A stretch of DNA of 64,000 nucleotides, taken from contig JANSWO010000006.1 in NCBI GenBank assembly GCA_024743435.1, positions 214,542 to 278,541 on the forward strand, read 5' to 3'. The notes under the pieces are model-generated. The model saw nothing but the letters and a program-made list of their open reading frames with translations. It was not told where the DNA came from and searched no databases. Below, piece by piece: positions 27,234 through 35,632 of the stretch. Numbering within the stretch: position 1 is the stretch's first letter; each line of letters starts with the position of its first letter. The stretch is from Pseudomonadaceae bacterium (GTDB lineage Bacteria > Pseudomonadota > Gammaproteobacteria > Pseudomonadales > Azotimanducaceae). The position numbers and the translations under genes are program-made.

Positions 27234-28112
27234 ATGCCCTCAATGGCCAAGCCCAATTTCTTAGATCCAGACCGATACCGATTCCGAAAAGGCGATTCGC
27301 TGAAAGATCACTCCACGCACATCGATCATGACCTGGACAAGAGTGAGCTCAAGTCACTACTGGCGGTGGAGCGTGAGACGCTGATCGAACTGCAGGAAAA
27401 AATGTATGCCAACGATGCTCACTCGTTGCTGCTGATCTTTCAGGGCATGGATTCCGCAGGCAAAGACAGCACCATCAAGCACGTAATGAGCGGCATCAAC
27501 CCAGCTGGTTTTCAGGTGCACAGTTTCGGCAAACCCACATCCAATGAGCTTGCCCACAACTGGCTGTGGCGACACTGGCGGGCGATGCCGGAGCGCGGCC
27601 GTATCGGCATCCACAACCGCTCGCACTACGAGGAAGTGCTGATTCTGAAAGTGCACCCGGAGTTTCTCGACAGCCGCTCCATTCCCAACCTCGATGTCGA
27701 CAAATCATTCTGGGAGAAGCGTTACGACGACATCAAGGCAATGGAAGATCACCTCGTGCGCAGCGGCACCCGCGTTGTGAAGTTCTTTCTCAACGTGAGC
27801 AAAGAAGAGCAACGCCAACGCTTTCTGAGCCGCCTCAACGAGCCGGAGAAATTCTGGAAGTGGAACTCAGCTGATCTGGAAGAGCGCAAGTTCTGGGATG
27901 ACTACCAGGACGCCTTCGAAGACGCGCTCAAGGCTACTCATCAAACGGACGCACCCTGGTTTGTCATCCCGGCGGATCACAAATGGACGATGCGCGCCAT
28001 CGTCGCAAACATCGTTCGCCACCAGATGACAGAAATGGATCCAGCCTTTCCTGTGCCGAATGAGCAGCAGTTGGAGTACATCGCGAGAGATCGCGCCTTG
28101 CTTGGGGGGTAG
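27234..28112 (+). CDS. ppk2: Polyphosphate kinase 2 family phosphotransferase
   Basis: A 292-residue PPK2 protein that transfers phosphate between polyphosphate and nucleotides. Walker A is FQGMDSAGKDST (residues ~68-79), the lid region is RIGIHNRSHYEEVL, and FFLNVSKEEQRQRF follows. The single-domain length and these motifs fit the small, broad-specificity PPK2 branch that phosphorylates AMP and/or ADP. AAGGA precedes the ATG at 27234 by only three bases; the ATG at 27243 is an alternative start. No ppk1 or ppx is adjacent. Confidence 0.93.
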   Translation: MPSMAKPNFLDPDRYRFRKGDSLKDHSTHIDHDLDKSELKSLLAVERETLIELQEKMYANDAHSLLLIFQGMDSAGKDSTIKHVMSGINPAGFQVHSFGKPTSNELAHNWLWRHWRAMPERGRIGIHNRSHYEEVLILKVHPEFLDSRSIPNLDVDKSFWEKRYDDIKAMEDHLVRSGTRVVKFFLNVSKEEQRQRFLSRLNEPEKFWKWNSADLEERKFWDDYQDAFEDALKATHQTDAPWFVIPADHKWTMRAIVANIVRHQMTEMDPAFPVPNEQQLEYIARDRALLGG

Positions 28113-28213
28113 TTGCGACAGCTCGCATCTACTCTGACAGACCGTGTTAGGTAGCTAACGACAGCCATCGCCGCGGCACATGCGATCTGACCGTTCTCGA
28201 CCCGTTGCAGACG

Positions 28214-28259
28214 TTCACTAGCCGGCTCTAGTGAAAAAAATGTCGCTTTCCGATATAAT
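28214..28259 (+). promoter_or_regulatory. Candidate promoter with overlapping operator-like palindrome
   Basis: TTCACTAG at 28214-28221 and CTAGTGAA at 28228-28235 form a perfect 8-bp inverted repeat with a 6-bp spacer. A consensus -10 box TATAAT lies at 28254-28259. A 17-bp spacing would put the -35 at 28231-28236, within the right arm, where the sequence is a poor -35. This suggests a regulated promoter for the hydrolase gene at 28384, with a ~118-nt leader. The A run after the repeat argues against a terminator on the plus strand. Confidence 0.45.
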
Positions 28260-28383
28260 AGTACCCATATTTGTCGTCCGACAGATGTTCTAACCATTCA
28301 CTTCTAGCCCGTTCTGGGCAAATTCTCGTCTCCATTAGGTGCGCCTGTTACGCGTGGCAGTCTTCAACCCTAGGAGACTCCAC

Positions 28384-29493
28384 ATGAACAATCGAATACT
28401 TACCAAAATACGCCCGGCCATCCAAAAATCTATTGGGTGGAGTAAGGGGCTTGCTCCATACGTGGCCCGCACATTGTCACTTCAACGTCCTCTGGCAAAC
28501 AGAAAAATTCAGCGGACGACTACTTGCACGGGGATCGACGAATACTTCTCGATAGACATCAACGGTCACCATCAGTGGCTTCGCATCCGAGGCGAAAACC
28601 CCGAAAACCCAATCATTCTTTACCTGCATGGTGGGCCAGGAGGTTCTCAGGTTCCCTCGTATCGATACTTTCAGCTCAATTGGGAGCTGTCGCATACGGT
28701 GGTTCACTGGGAGCAACGAGGCGCAGGTAAGAGCTACACCAACAGACTGAAAACGGAAACTCTGACAGTATCCCAATTGGTTGAGGATGCGCTTTCAGTC
28801 ATCGATTATCTGAGCAAGCGCTTCGGAAGGCAGGATATCGTGCTGCTGGGACATTCTTGGGGGACATTTCTCGGAATCCATGTGCTCCAAACAAAGCCTT
28901 CTGCGGTCTCCTCATATATTGGAGTTGGCCAAATCGCTAATCAGGTTCACTCAGAGCGGCGGATGTATGAATTCGCACTCGAACGGGCGATGTCCACGGG
29001 AGATGAGGCCAATGCTTCCATGCTCAAGAAGTTGCAAGGCTATCCGTTGAAAAACAACTCGCATCGCAAAGTGGCCTTTGTGCGCCAGATGGCGAGCTTT
29101 TACGGATTCTTGGGAAGCAACACCGCAGACATAGCTCGCACCTATAATCGGTTAATGGAAACGCCGGAGTACAAGCTGATGGACATCTACCGATTCCTAA
29201 AAGGCACACTAGTTTCTTCCGCGACTTTAGGCCGGGCGATGTTTACCTCTGTCGAGATACAACCGACCGAGTTACCTCTAGAATTCGAGACACCCATCTT
29301 CCTTCTCAGTGGTCGCCGCGACCATTTCACACCAGCCGATCTTACCGATGAGTATCTTAAAACGATTGAGGCGCCGGCGAAGAAACATGTAGTGTTCGAG
29401 AACTGCGGACACTATCCGAATGAGGACGAACCGGAACGCTTTATTCAGACCGTTGCCGAGCTAACAACACCTTACCTACGTGGAAACGAGTGA
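28384..29493 (+). CDS. Alpha/beta hydrolase, proline iminopeptidase-like
   Basis: A 369-residue serine hydrolase. ATG 28384 follows AGGAG by seven bases. The oxyanion motif is HGGPGG (residues ~82-87), the nucleophile elbow GHSWG (Ser ~157), the acid in SGRRDHFTP and the His in CGHYPNED. This combination resembles the S33 peptidase/prolyl aminopeptidase group, but many members are esterases. A 60-residue N-terminal extension, basic and with a weakly hydrophobic stretch, has no clear signal peptide. It is preceded by a 270-bp spacer with a candidate operator. Confidence 0.88.
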   Translation: MNNRILTKIRPAIQKSIGWSKGLAPYVARTLSLQRPLANRKIQRTTTCTGIDEYFSIDINGHHQWLRIRGENPENPIILYLHGGPGGSQVPSYRYFQLNWELSHTVVHWEQRGAGKSYTNRLKTETLTVSQLVEDALSVIDYLSKRFGRQDIVLLGHSWGTFLGIHVLQTKPSAVSSYIGVGQIANQVHSERRMYEFALERAMSTGDEANASMLKKLQGYPLKNNSHRKVAFVRQMASFYGFLGSNTADIARTYNRLMETPEYKLMDIYRFLKGTLVSSATLGRAMFTSVEIQPTELPLEFETPIFLLSGRRDHFTPADLTDEYLKTIEAPAKKHVVFENCGHYPNEDEPERFIQTVAELTTPYLRGNE

Positions 29494-29564
29494 CCGCATC
29501 TGGCCGATACCTGCCCTATAGATTATCCAGGATGGAGGTCGGTTAACGACCCTAACCGGACGGT

Positions 29565-29858
29565 TTAGTCAAAGTATCCAGCCCACTTTCTCAGAACGTC
29601 ACTCAGGAGTTCGGAATTCGCGCTGTACACTCGCTCACGTCCGATCTTGCTTACGCTTAGGAGTCCAGTCTCAACTAGTTTTGCCAGATGCCTGCTGGTT
29701 GTTGGCCAACTACATTCGAAGCGATGAGCAATATCACCGGCTTTGCACGTACCGCGATAGTGAACAGAGAGCAGTATTTGGCGCCGCGCAGGGTGAGCAA
29801 GTGCTGAGAAAACGTCGTCAGCCATTTCTACGTCCGAGATACCTTCTGGTTTAGGCAT
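29565..29858 (-). CDS. ArsR/SmtB family transcriptional regulator
   Basis: A 97-residue winged-helix repressor. The start MPKPEGISDVEM at 29856-29858 overlaps the stop of the upstream gene by 8 bp. The helix-turn-helix reads VFSALAHPARRQILL...CKAGDIAHRFECSWPTTSRHLAKLVETGLL, with the wing SKIGRERVYSAN. No CxC metal site is visible, so it is probably not a metal sensor; it fits the ArsR type often paired with glyoxalase/VOC or monooxygenase genes. Its likely targets are the two palindromes at 30184-30241 between its own operon and the divergent VOC gene. Confidence 0.92.
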   Translation of the reverse strand: MPKPEGISDVEMADDVFSALAHPARRQILLSVHYRGTCKAGDIAHRFECSWPTTSRHLAKLVETGLLSVSKIGRERVYSANSELLSDVLRKWAGYFD

Positions 29859-30171
29859 CAACCACATCCACGTGAGGGAACTCCATGTTTGGCTTGCCCC
29901 CACGAGATTCGCATAGCTGATCCATTGGCTCCCAGATAGCCATTACTTCAGGGTGTTCGTGAGCCCGTCCAACTGCATCGTCTAGCCAATCAAAAATCTC
30001 GAAGTAAATGGGTTCGCCATTGTCCTGCTCCTCGCCCTTAAAGTGTTGAGACGGAACGTCGGTGACCAGTCCGAGACGGTGCAATGTCGGCCAGTGGTCC
30101 ATCAGGAGTTTTTCGAAATCCTGTTCTTTTCCGCGTTTTACTCGATATTGGCATATCACTTTGTTTGGCAT
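29851..30171 (-). CDS. Antibiotic-biosynthesis-monooxygenase-like dimeric barrel protein
   Basis: A 106-residue protein with the pattern of a ferredoxin-like dimeric alpha/beta barrel: MPNKVICQYRVKRGKEQDFEKLL, a long helix, then EPIYFEIFDWLDDAVGRAHEHPEVMAIWEPM. This resembles ABM/YgiN-type proteins, but no catalytic residue can be assigned. It is the first gene of a two-gene operon with the ArsR regulator and is divergent from a VOC protein. The trio probably handles one small toxic metabolite. Confidence 0.65.
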   Translation of the reverse strand: MPNKVICQYRVKRGKEQDFEKLLMDHWPTLHRLGLVTDVPSQHFKGEEQDNGEPIYFEIFDWLDDAVGRAHEHPEVMAIWEPMDQLCESRGGKPNMEFPHVDVVDA

Positions 30172-30183
30172 GACTATTCCTAG

Positions 30184-30205
30184 TAATTAGCGTACTTGCT
30201 AATTA
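30184..30205. promoter_or_regulatory. Operator-like palindrome 1 (probable ArsR site)
   Basis: TAATTAGC, a six-base spacer, then GCTAATTA: perfect 8-bp arms. It lies 13 bp upstream of the ABM-like gene start. The same core TTAGC-N6-GCTAA recurs at 30224-30239 with centres 37 bp apart. Two identical-spacing operators between divergent genes beside an ArsR gene strongly suggest autoregulation. Confidence 0.75.
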
Positions 30206-30222
30206 TCGAGCGAGACTATTTA

Positions 30223-30241
30223 ATTAGCAAGTCAGCTAAAT
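30223..30241. promoter_or_regulatory. Operator-like palindrome 2 (probable ArsR site)
   Basis: TTAGC at 30224-30228 and GCTAA at 30235-30239 around a six-base spacer, with one further base of symmetry on each side being imperfect. It ends at the position of an in-frame ATG at 30240, which is one reason to start the VOC gene at 30252 instead. Confidence 0.7.
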
Positions 30242-30251
30242 GAGGTATGGA

Positions 30252-30716
30252 ATGATCAATCAAGTAAGCGCTGTACTGCTCGTCTCGAACGATCCAGCGC
30301 AGCTCGCAGAGTTTTATACAAGAGCGTTTGACTTGACGTTTAAAACCGAGGATCACGATGACATGGATGTACATTACGGTGCGTTTTTCGGGTCAGTACA
30401 CATCGGCATCCATCCGCCATCAAACTTTCCCGAAGCATCTGAAACAGGCAAAGGTGGGCTCAAGATCGCATTCGACACTCTGGATTTCGATGCTTTGGCA
30501 GACCACCTGAGGGCCGAAGGAATCCCATTGCTCTACGAGCCAGTAAAAAACGCGTGGTCGATAATGACGGCAATCCACGACCCTGACGGCAACTTCATCG
30601 AACTACTGCAGCCCTGCAACGAGATTTTGAATGCCGCGGCTACTCGAGGCCGAACGACCAGCGCTCGGGTTGAAAACTATATCGAAGGAGGCCACGGGTT
30701 CGCCTACGGCGACTGA
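30252..30716 (+). CDS. VOC family (glyoxalase/bleomycin resistance-like) protein
   Basis: A 154-residue vicinal-oxygen-chelate protein. The start MINQVSAVLLVSNDP at 30252 has GAGG upstream. Two beta-alpha-beta-beta-beta modules are visible: LVSNDPAQLAEFYTRAFDLTF and the second ending with DPDGNFIELLQP, where the Glu is a usual metal ligand. A His (VHIGIHPP) may be another. Substrate unknown; lyase, dioxygenase or resistance roles are possible. Under likely control of the ArsR protein encoded divergently. Confidence 0.9.
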   Translation: MINQVSAVLLVSNDPAQLAEFYTRAFDLTFKTEDHDDMDVHYGAFFGSVHIGIHPPSNFPEASETGKGGLKIAFDTLDFDALADHLRAEGIPLLYEPVKNAWSIMTAIHDPDGNFIELLQPCNEILNAAATRGRTTSARVENYIEGGHGFAYGD

Positions 30717-30858
30717 CCGGTCATGGCCGATAGCAGCCACCCAGAACGCAGAATTGGCGGCGGTTTCAACGTCCGCTTTGAAGCGGCGCTTCGACCAGAT
30801 CGGCCAATGTCCGTCAATTCAAGTGAGAGCTCTCGTAGTTAGCAACATGAGTGGAGCG

Positions 30859-32250
30859 CTAGCGAAAGTTAGGGGCAACTCCTAACAGGCCGAGTGCGGA
30901 TTCCACGGCGGCCCCAGCAGAGAACAGCCTCGCCTCGCCAAGCAGGGGCGCAACCAGCTGAAACGACCTCGGCAATCCCTCACGATTTGGGCTCATGGGT
31001 AGCGTAAGCGTTGGATGTCCGGAGTAGTCAAAGGGGGCGGTAAAGGTCAAACCGTTCACCAGATCAGCGTTTGGCTCTGACTTTTCCATGGCGGCAGCGG
31101 TTTGTGTGGACGAATTCATCGTCGGCATCACAATCAGATCACATTGGCGGTAGAGGTGTTCAAAGTCCCGTCGGAAAACCCCTCGAATGCTCTGAAGGTA
31201 CTCGTAGTCGGTCTGGGATGCGTGCAACCCCTGCTCGATCAGAGAGGCGAGCGCAGGGCCGTATTCCTCTTTCTGGCTCGGATACGTCGATGCGTGCGCC
31301 CGCGCCACTTCAACACCGCAGGACAACCACCAGCTATCCGCAAGCAGGCGCGCTGCATCTGGTACCCGCACCTCAACGAGGTCGGCACCAAGGCCTCGCA
31401 TGGCATCAATGGCTTCCGCCAACGCGGCGACAACCTCAGTATCAACACCAGTTTCCGCATAGCTCCTGTCCAGCCCGATACGAATGCCGTGCAGATCGGT
31501 GCGAGGTTCGAAGGCAGTCACGGGCTCACTTAGCGAGGTGGGATCGCGAGCATCAGCACCAGCAATCACCTCGAAAAGCGCCGCAACGTCGGACACACAG
31601 CGGGCCATGGGACCGATGTGATCCAGGGTTTCGGCTAGCGGAAAAACACCAGCCCGAGACACCCGGCCATAGGTGGGCTTCAGGCCAACCAGACCACAGG
31701 CAGCGCTCGGGAAGCGAATGCTACCGCCCGTATCTGACCCAAGAGCGCCATAGACGAGCCCGGCAGAGACCGCCACGCCAGAGCCGGAGGAAGAAACTCC
31801 AGACCAATAGTCTTGCTGCCAGGGGTTCAGTGGTGCCGGAATCTGCGGGTGATGCCGGCCGTAGGCGCCTTCCGTGAGCTGCGTCTTTCCGACAATCACA
31901 GCGCCCGCGGTCATGAGTTTCTGCGCAACGGTTGCCGACGTTGATGCCATGTTGCCCGCAAGGACAGTTGTTCCTGCTGCTGTGACAGTGCCGGCCAGGT
32001 CGATGAGATCCTTAACGCCGATGGGTACGCCGTGCAGCGGGCCTCGAAGCAAACCCCGCCCTCGCTCCTCATCGAGCCGGCAGGCGGCGGCCAGTGCCGG
32101 TTCCGCGAGAAGCTGCGCGAAGGCATGCAATTCAGGCTCGAATTGCTCTATTCGAGCAAGGCAGTCGAGCGTCAACCGTTCACTGCTGACGTCACCAGCT
32201 TGGATCGCCGCTGCCGCCTGCGTAAGCGTCAACACATGATGCTCACTCAT
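30859..32250 (-). CDS. Amidase signature family hydrolase
   Basis: A 463-residue amidase. Lys in GVKDLID, the cis-Ser in WSGVSSSGSGVAVSAG and the nucleophile Ser in GSDTGGSIRFPSAA form the Ser-Ser-Lys triad. It is related to the GatA/aryl-amidase branch, but no gatB or gatC is present. It differs clearly from the amidase at 20692. Its start lies 30 bp downstream of the FAD-linked oxidase stop on the same strand, so the two may form an operon. The 140 bp between the VOC stop and this gene hold nothing I recognise. Confidence 0.92.
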   Translation of the reverse strand: MSEHHVLTLTQAAAAIQAGDVSSERLTLDCLARIEQFEPELHAFAQLLAEPALAAACRLDEERGRGLLRGPLHGVPIGVKDLIDLAGTVTAAGTTVLAGNMASTSATVAQKLMTAGAVIVGKTQLTEGAYGRHHPQIPAPLNPWQQDYWSGVSSSGSGVAVSAGLVYGALGSDTGGSIRFPSAACGLVGLKPTYGRVSRAGVFPLAETLDHIGPMARCVSDVAALFEVIAGADARDPTSLSEPVTAFEPRTDLHGIRIGLDRSYAETGVDTEVVAALAEAIDAMRGLGADLVEVRVPDAARLLADSWWLSCGVEVARAHASTYPSQKEEYGPALASLIEQGLHASQTDYEYLQSIRGVFRRDFEHLYRQCDLIVMPTMNSSTQTAAAMEKSEPNADLVNGLTFTAPFDYSGHPTLTLPMSPNREGLPRSFQLVAPLLGEARLFSAGAAVESALGLLGVAPNFR

Positions 32251-32280
32251 GATGAAGGACCACGGGCGGTCGATTGTGCA

Positions 32281-33678
32281 TCAGGAGAGATCGAAGACCT
32301 TGCCTGGGTTCAGCAATCCTTTGGGATCGAGCGCAGCTTTCAGCGAACGCATCAGCGCGATCTCGGTGTCGCTACGTGAAATCGACAGGTACGGCTTCTT
32401 CTCAAGCCCAACGCCATGCTCGGCGGAAACCGAACCGCCGATTGCAGCCAAGGGCTCGTAGATACAGCGCTCAACACGCTCCCGGATCGACTGGTCATAG
32501 CGGCCCGGGGAGACAACAAAGTGCAAGTTCCCATCACCCATGTGACCAAAGGTGAAGTTAGTGGCTGCGTCTTCAAACTCCACAGCCAGGTTTTGGTTTA
32601 CCTCATCGACATAGGCTTTCATGTTGGAGATCGGCAGACTCACATCAAACGTGACGGTTGGACCAAGCGTCATACACTGCGCAACATCGTCACGCATCGC
32701 CCACAACTCCAATCGTTGAGCCTCCGATTGCGCAATAACGGCATCGGCGACCAGCCCGGCCTCATATGCCTCACCCAGCGCCACCTCCACTATCGCGTCA
32801 CTTGATCCCATCGCTTCAATGAGCACGTAGTAAGGCGAGTCCTGAGCAAGCGGAGGCTGTTGCCTGGCAGGCTCGGTCGTGACAATCCTGTAGAAGTTGT
32901 TCCACATGACTTCGAACGCAGACAACGTGCCACCCAATGCGCCGTCCATGTGTTTGAGGAGCAACGGCAACTTATCAAATTCGTCCACAGCCACGAAGAA
33001 GGTTGGGATCGTTTTGGGCTGCTCGCGCAGCCGCAGCACCGCTTTTGTCACGATGCCCAACGTGCCTTCTGTACCGATGAATAGCTGCTTGAGATCATAG
33101 CCGGCGTTGTTCTTGATCATGCGATTCATCGAGGACACCACAGTGCCGTCAGCAAGTACCGCCTCGAGACCCAGAATCATATCGCGCGCCATTCCGTAGC
33201 GAATGACTCGGTTGCCTCCCGCATTTGTCGCGATATTGCCACCGATCGTGCAACTGCCGCGCCCGCCCAGATCGAGAGGAAAAACCAGGCCATGCTCCTC
33301 TGCTGCCTCCTGGACAACCTGAAGAATCGTGCCGCTTCCAACCACCATCGTTCGATCGAGCGTGTTTACTTCTTCAATCTGATTGAGCCGCTCCAGCGAG
33401 ATGACGACATCATCCGGGCTTGCCACGGCACTCTCAACCAGGCCGGTCAGGCCACCATGCGCAACCACACCCTGGTTGAACTCGTGACAGATCTGCATCG
33501 CTCTCGCAACGCCTTCGGTGTCCTGCGGGCGCACAATCGCTTTGGCTTCGATGGGCGCTTTGCGCCAGATGCCAGACGCACGCGCCGTCACATCTTCACC
33601 GGTGAGAACGTCTTTTGCAGAAAACGCTGCCTGCAGCGCGGCAACTACATCGATATCAGAACGAGATGCTTCGGACAT
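32281..33678 (-). CDS. FAD-linked oxidase, D-2-hydroxy acid dehydrogenase type (GlcD-like)
   Basis: A 465-residue flavoprotein of the VAO/PCMH family. I use ATG 33678 (MSEASRSDIDVV), preceded by AGGAG; longer in-frame starts lack similarity. The FAD-binding region reads VAHGGLTGL, PLDLGGRGSCTIGGNIATNAGG and GTEGTLGI; the C-terminal part has TFGHMGDGNLHF with the metal/substrate His residues and SAEHGVGLEKK. These fit D-lactate, glycolate or D-2-hydroxyglutarate dehydrogenases. No FeS partner (GlcF) is adjacent, so it probably donates electrons to a flavoprotein or quinone directly. Confidence 0.92.
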   Translation of the reverse strand: MSEASRSDIDVVAALQAAFSAKDVLTGEDVTARASGIWRKAPIEAKAIVRPQDTEGVARAMQICHEFNQGVVAHGGLTGLVESAVASPDDVVISLERLNQIEEVNTLDRTMVVGSGTILQVVQEAAEEHGLVFPLDLGGRGSCTIGGNIATNAGGNRVIRYGMARDMILGLEAVLADGTVVSSMNRMIKNNAGYDLKQLFIGTEGTLGIVTKAVLRLREQPKTIPTFFVAVDEFDKLPLLLKHMDGALGGTLSAFEVMWNNFYRIVTTEPARQQPPLAQDSPYYVLIEAMGSSDAIVEVALGEAYEAGLVADAVIAQSEAQRLELWAMRDDVAQCMTLGPTVTFDVSLPISNMKAYVDEVNQNLAVEFEDAATNFTFGHMGDGNLHFVVSPGRYDQSIRERVERCIYEPLAAIGGSVSAEHGVGLEKKPYLSISRSDTEIALMRSLKAALDPKGLLNPGKVFDLS

Positions 33679-33726
33679 AGCGAGAACTCCTGCGGAAATC
33701 GATTCACAGCATACGATGAAGGCGAT

Positions 33727-34419
33727 ATGGCCGGAAGGCTTGTAAACTCGCCAAGCATCCACCCAGAACAACGTTCACAACCAACAAGGCAATGTCTCGA
33801 CGTGACTCCGGCTAGACCGAAAACCAGTAGCGACCCCAGGCGATTCGACAAAGCCTACTACGACCGCTTCTATCGAAACCCAGCCACCCGAGCGGTCACG
33901 AGTGCCCAAGTGAAACGTCAGGCGGCATTCATCGCCAGCTACCTGCGCTACCTGGAGATTCCGGTGAAACGCATCGTCGATATCGGCTGCGGGTTGGGCC
34001 GTTTGCTCGATGCGCTCCAAACTGAATTTCCACGCGCCTCGTGCACCGGCGTTGAGGTCAGCGAGTATCTCTGCAAGAAACACGGTTGGGTCAACAGCGG
34101 TGTCGCTGAGTTTCGGCCGTCCGCAGAGTTTGATCTCGTGGTGTGCAACGACGTACTGAGCTATCTATCTAACAAAGACTGCGACTCGGCGATAACGAAC
34201 ATCGCCAGCATCTGCCGCGGCGCGGCTTTCATCGCGGCGCCCACTCTCGAAGACTGGGATCAGTGCGACCCTGACAGAACGGACGCCGAACAGATTCTCA
34301 GAAGCTCAAAGTGGTATCGACAGCGGCTGCACAAACACTTCGCGTCGCTCGGGGGAGGATTGCTTCTTAGCAAACCCGTGGATGTGAACGTATGGTCGCT
34401 GGATCAGATTGGGGGCTAA
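33727..34419 (+). CDS. Class I SAM-dependent methyltransferase
   Basis: A 230-residue methyltransferase. The ATG at 33727 has GAAGG just upstream; longer in-frame extension runs through the divergent oxidase gene. After a ~40-residue polar N-terminus, RFDKAYYDRFYRNP leads to the SAM motif IVDIGCGLGRLLDAL, the acidic residue in CTGVEVSEYL and the motif IV stretch FDLVVCNDVLSYL. The substrate is unknown. The next gene starts 5 bp downstream. Confidence 0.88.
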   Translation: MAGRLVNSPSIHPEQRSQPTRQCLDVTPARPKTSSDPRRFDKAYYDRFYRNPATRAVTSAQVKRQAAFIASYLRYLEIPVKRIVDIGCGLGRLLDALQTEFPRASCTGVEVSEYLCKKHGWVNSGVAEFRPSAEFDLVVCNDVLSYLSNKDCDSAITNIASICRGAAFIAAPTLEDWDQCDPDRTDAEQILRSSKWYRQRLHKHFASLGGGLLLSKPVDVNVWSLDQIGG

Positions 34420-34424
34420 GAGCG

Positions 34425-34979
34425 ATGCAACTTCTCAACAGCAATTTCGCATCCTCTCTCCAGTTCGTTTCTCTGCCTTTGGAGCTGATTGGACTGACGC
34501 TCGCGACGATCGAAGTTCGCTTCCCGATTCTGACTTCGCGCATCAACGCATACCTGGAAAGCCAGGTTCATCTGTGGGGCGTTGCAAAAACCCAGATCAA
34601 ACAGAAACACCCTTTCGTCTACAAACTTCACGGGGGAGATTCACGCTGGCATATTCCAATGCCAGCGTTGGTCTACCACACGCTAACCGCTCTGGTTGCC
34701 GTGATAGCGGTTGCGGCCATTCTGTTTCTATCTGCCCGTGCGCTGCATCACTTTGATCTAATCGACGCCATCGATCTCGATACGGTCAGCAGCCTCTACG
34801 ACGCCTTCTTTTTCTGGGTGTATCTACCCATCAGCTGTGTTGCAATAATCGCATTGGGTGTCACTTTCATCGCCGTGAAGTTTGTCGCCAATCGGGCTGT
34901 GGGAACACTCGGAATAATAATCGCGAGCGTAGGCGTTCTAGGCGAGGGATATCAGCTGCTGGTTCAGCTCAGTACCTGA
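34425..34979 (+). CDS. Hypothetical membrane protein
   Basis: A 184-residue protein with three strong hydrophobic segments in its second half (~75-100, ~120-145, ~155-175) and a weaker one near 10-28. Between them lies a basic stretch KTQIKQKHPFVYKLHGG. I recognise no family. ATG 34425 is preceded by a G-rich stretch. It is five bases after the methyltransferase stop and probably co-transcribed. Function unknown. Confidence 0.7.
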   Translation: MQLLNSNFASSLQFVSLPLELIGLTLATIEVRFPILTSRINAYLESQVHLWGVAKTQIKQKHPFVYKLHGGDSRWHIPMPALVYHTLTALVAVIAVAAILFLSARALHHFDLIDAIDLDTVSSLYDAFFFWVYLPISCVAIIALGVTFIAVKFVANRAVGTLGIIIASVGVLGEGYQLLVQLST

Positions 34980-35045
34980 ACCTGAACACCGCCTAATCTC
35001 ACTAGTTCGATTGAGATCACAGACCAACGATCGAAGACCGCCGCA

Positions 35046-35516
35046 TCACGACATTTCGGGCAATGTGGCGTCAAGATAATCCGCGCTGGCCAGCTCGATC
35101 GCCGACAGCTGATCCAGCGCGTCTGCTTGCTCTGGATAGGCGGCCTTAAGCGTCTGCCAGGCATTGGCGCCCTGCCGTTCGGCATTCGCCTGAATCGTCA
35201 TCTGCTCAACAGGCGTATACGGCTCAAACGCCGAGTAGTAGGTTGCCTTCGCCTTTGGAATCACCTCGGCAACCAATGCCCGATGCTCAGCCGTCGGTGG
35301 AAACATCGCCTCCACACGAGCTGCGATCTCGTCTTCCCGGGCAGCGCACTGCAGAAGTCCATCACGATGACTCGCTACCTCTTCCGCCCAACCTCGATAG
35401 CGCTCGGCGGCCGTGCGTTCGAGCTGCGACAGCAGATACGGGTAGGCCTCAGCAGGCACCCCACTTAGATGCTCTGCGAGTAACTCACCAAATCTGGGGA
35501 TTTCGATCGCCTTCAT
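35046..35516 (-). CDS. Hypothetical cytosolic protein
   Basis: A 156-residue, acidic, Ala- and Glu-rich, helical protein. I start at MKAIEIPRFGELLAEHL (35516); extension upstream to 35639 has no supporting features. Most of it looks like an all-alpha bundle (ERTAAERYRGWAEEVASH, AREDEIAARVEAMF). No signal peptide or membrane segment is visible and no family is recognised. It lies 116 bp downstream of the PPOX-type flavoprotein gene in the same direction. Confidence 0.6.
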   Translation of the reverse strand: MKAIEIPRFGELLAEHLSGVPAEAYPYLLSQLERTAAERYRGWAEEVASHRDGLLQCAAREDEIAARVEAMFPPTAEHRALVAEVIPKAKATYYSAFEPYTPVEQMTIQANAERQGANAWQTLKAAYPEQADALDQLSAIELASADYLDATLPEMS

Positions 35517-35632
35517 GTAGGTCTCATTTCCTTGTCGGCCGTGTTGGTCGAGTTGGCAAGGCGTCCCATCCAAACTGGGCAGCTCGGGTACGACGGCTAC
35601 CTCAAAATGAGGTTGCGAAGTGGCGCGTGCAG

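Noticed and set aside
28214..28235. Intrinsic terminator for the ppk2 gene
   Set aside because: The hairpin is followed by A residues on the plus strand, not T residues, and a -10 box follows immediately; an operator is the better reading.
31071..31877. 268-residue plus-strand frame opposite the amidase at 30859
   Set aside because: Low-complexity Arg/Gln-rich shadow; the amidase frame has the complete catalytic triad.
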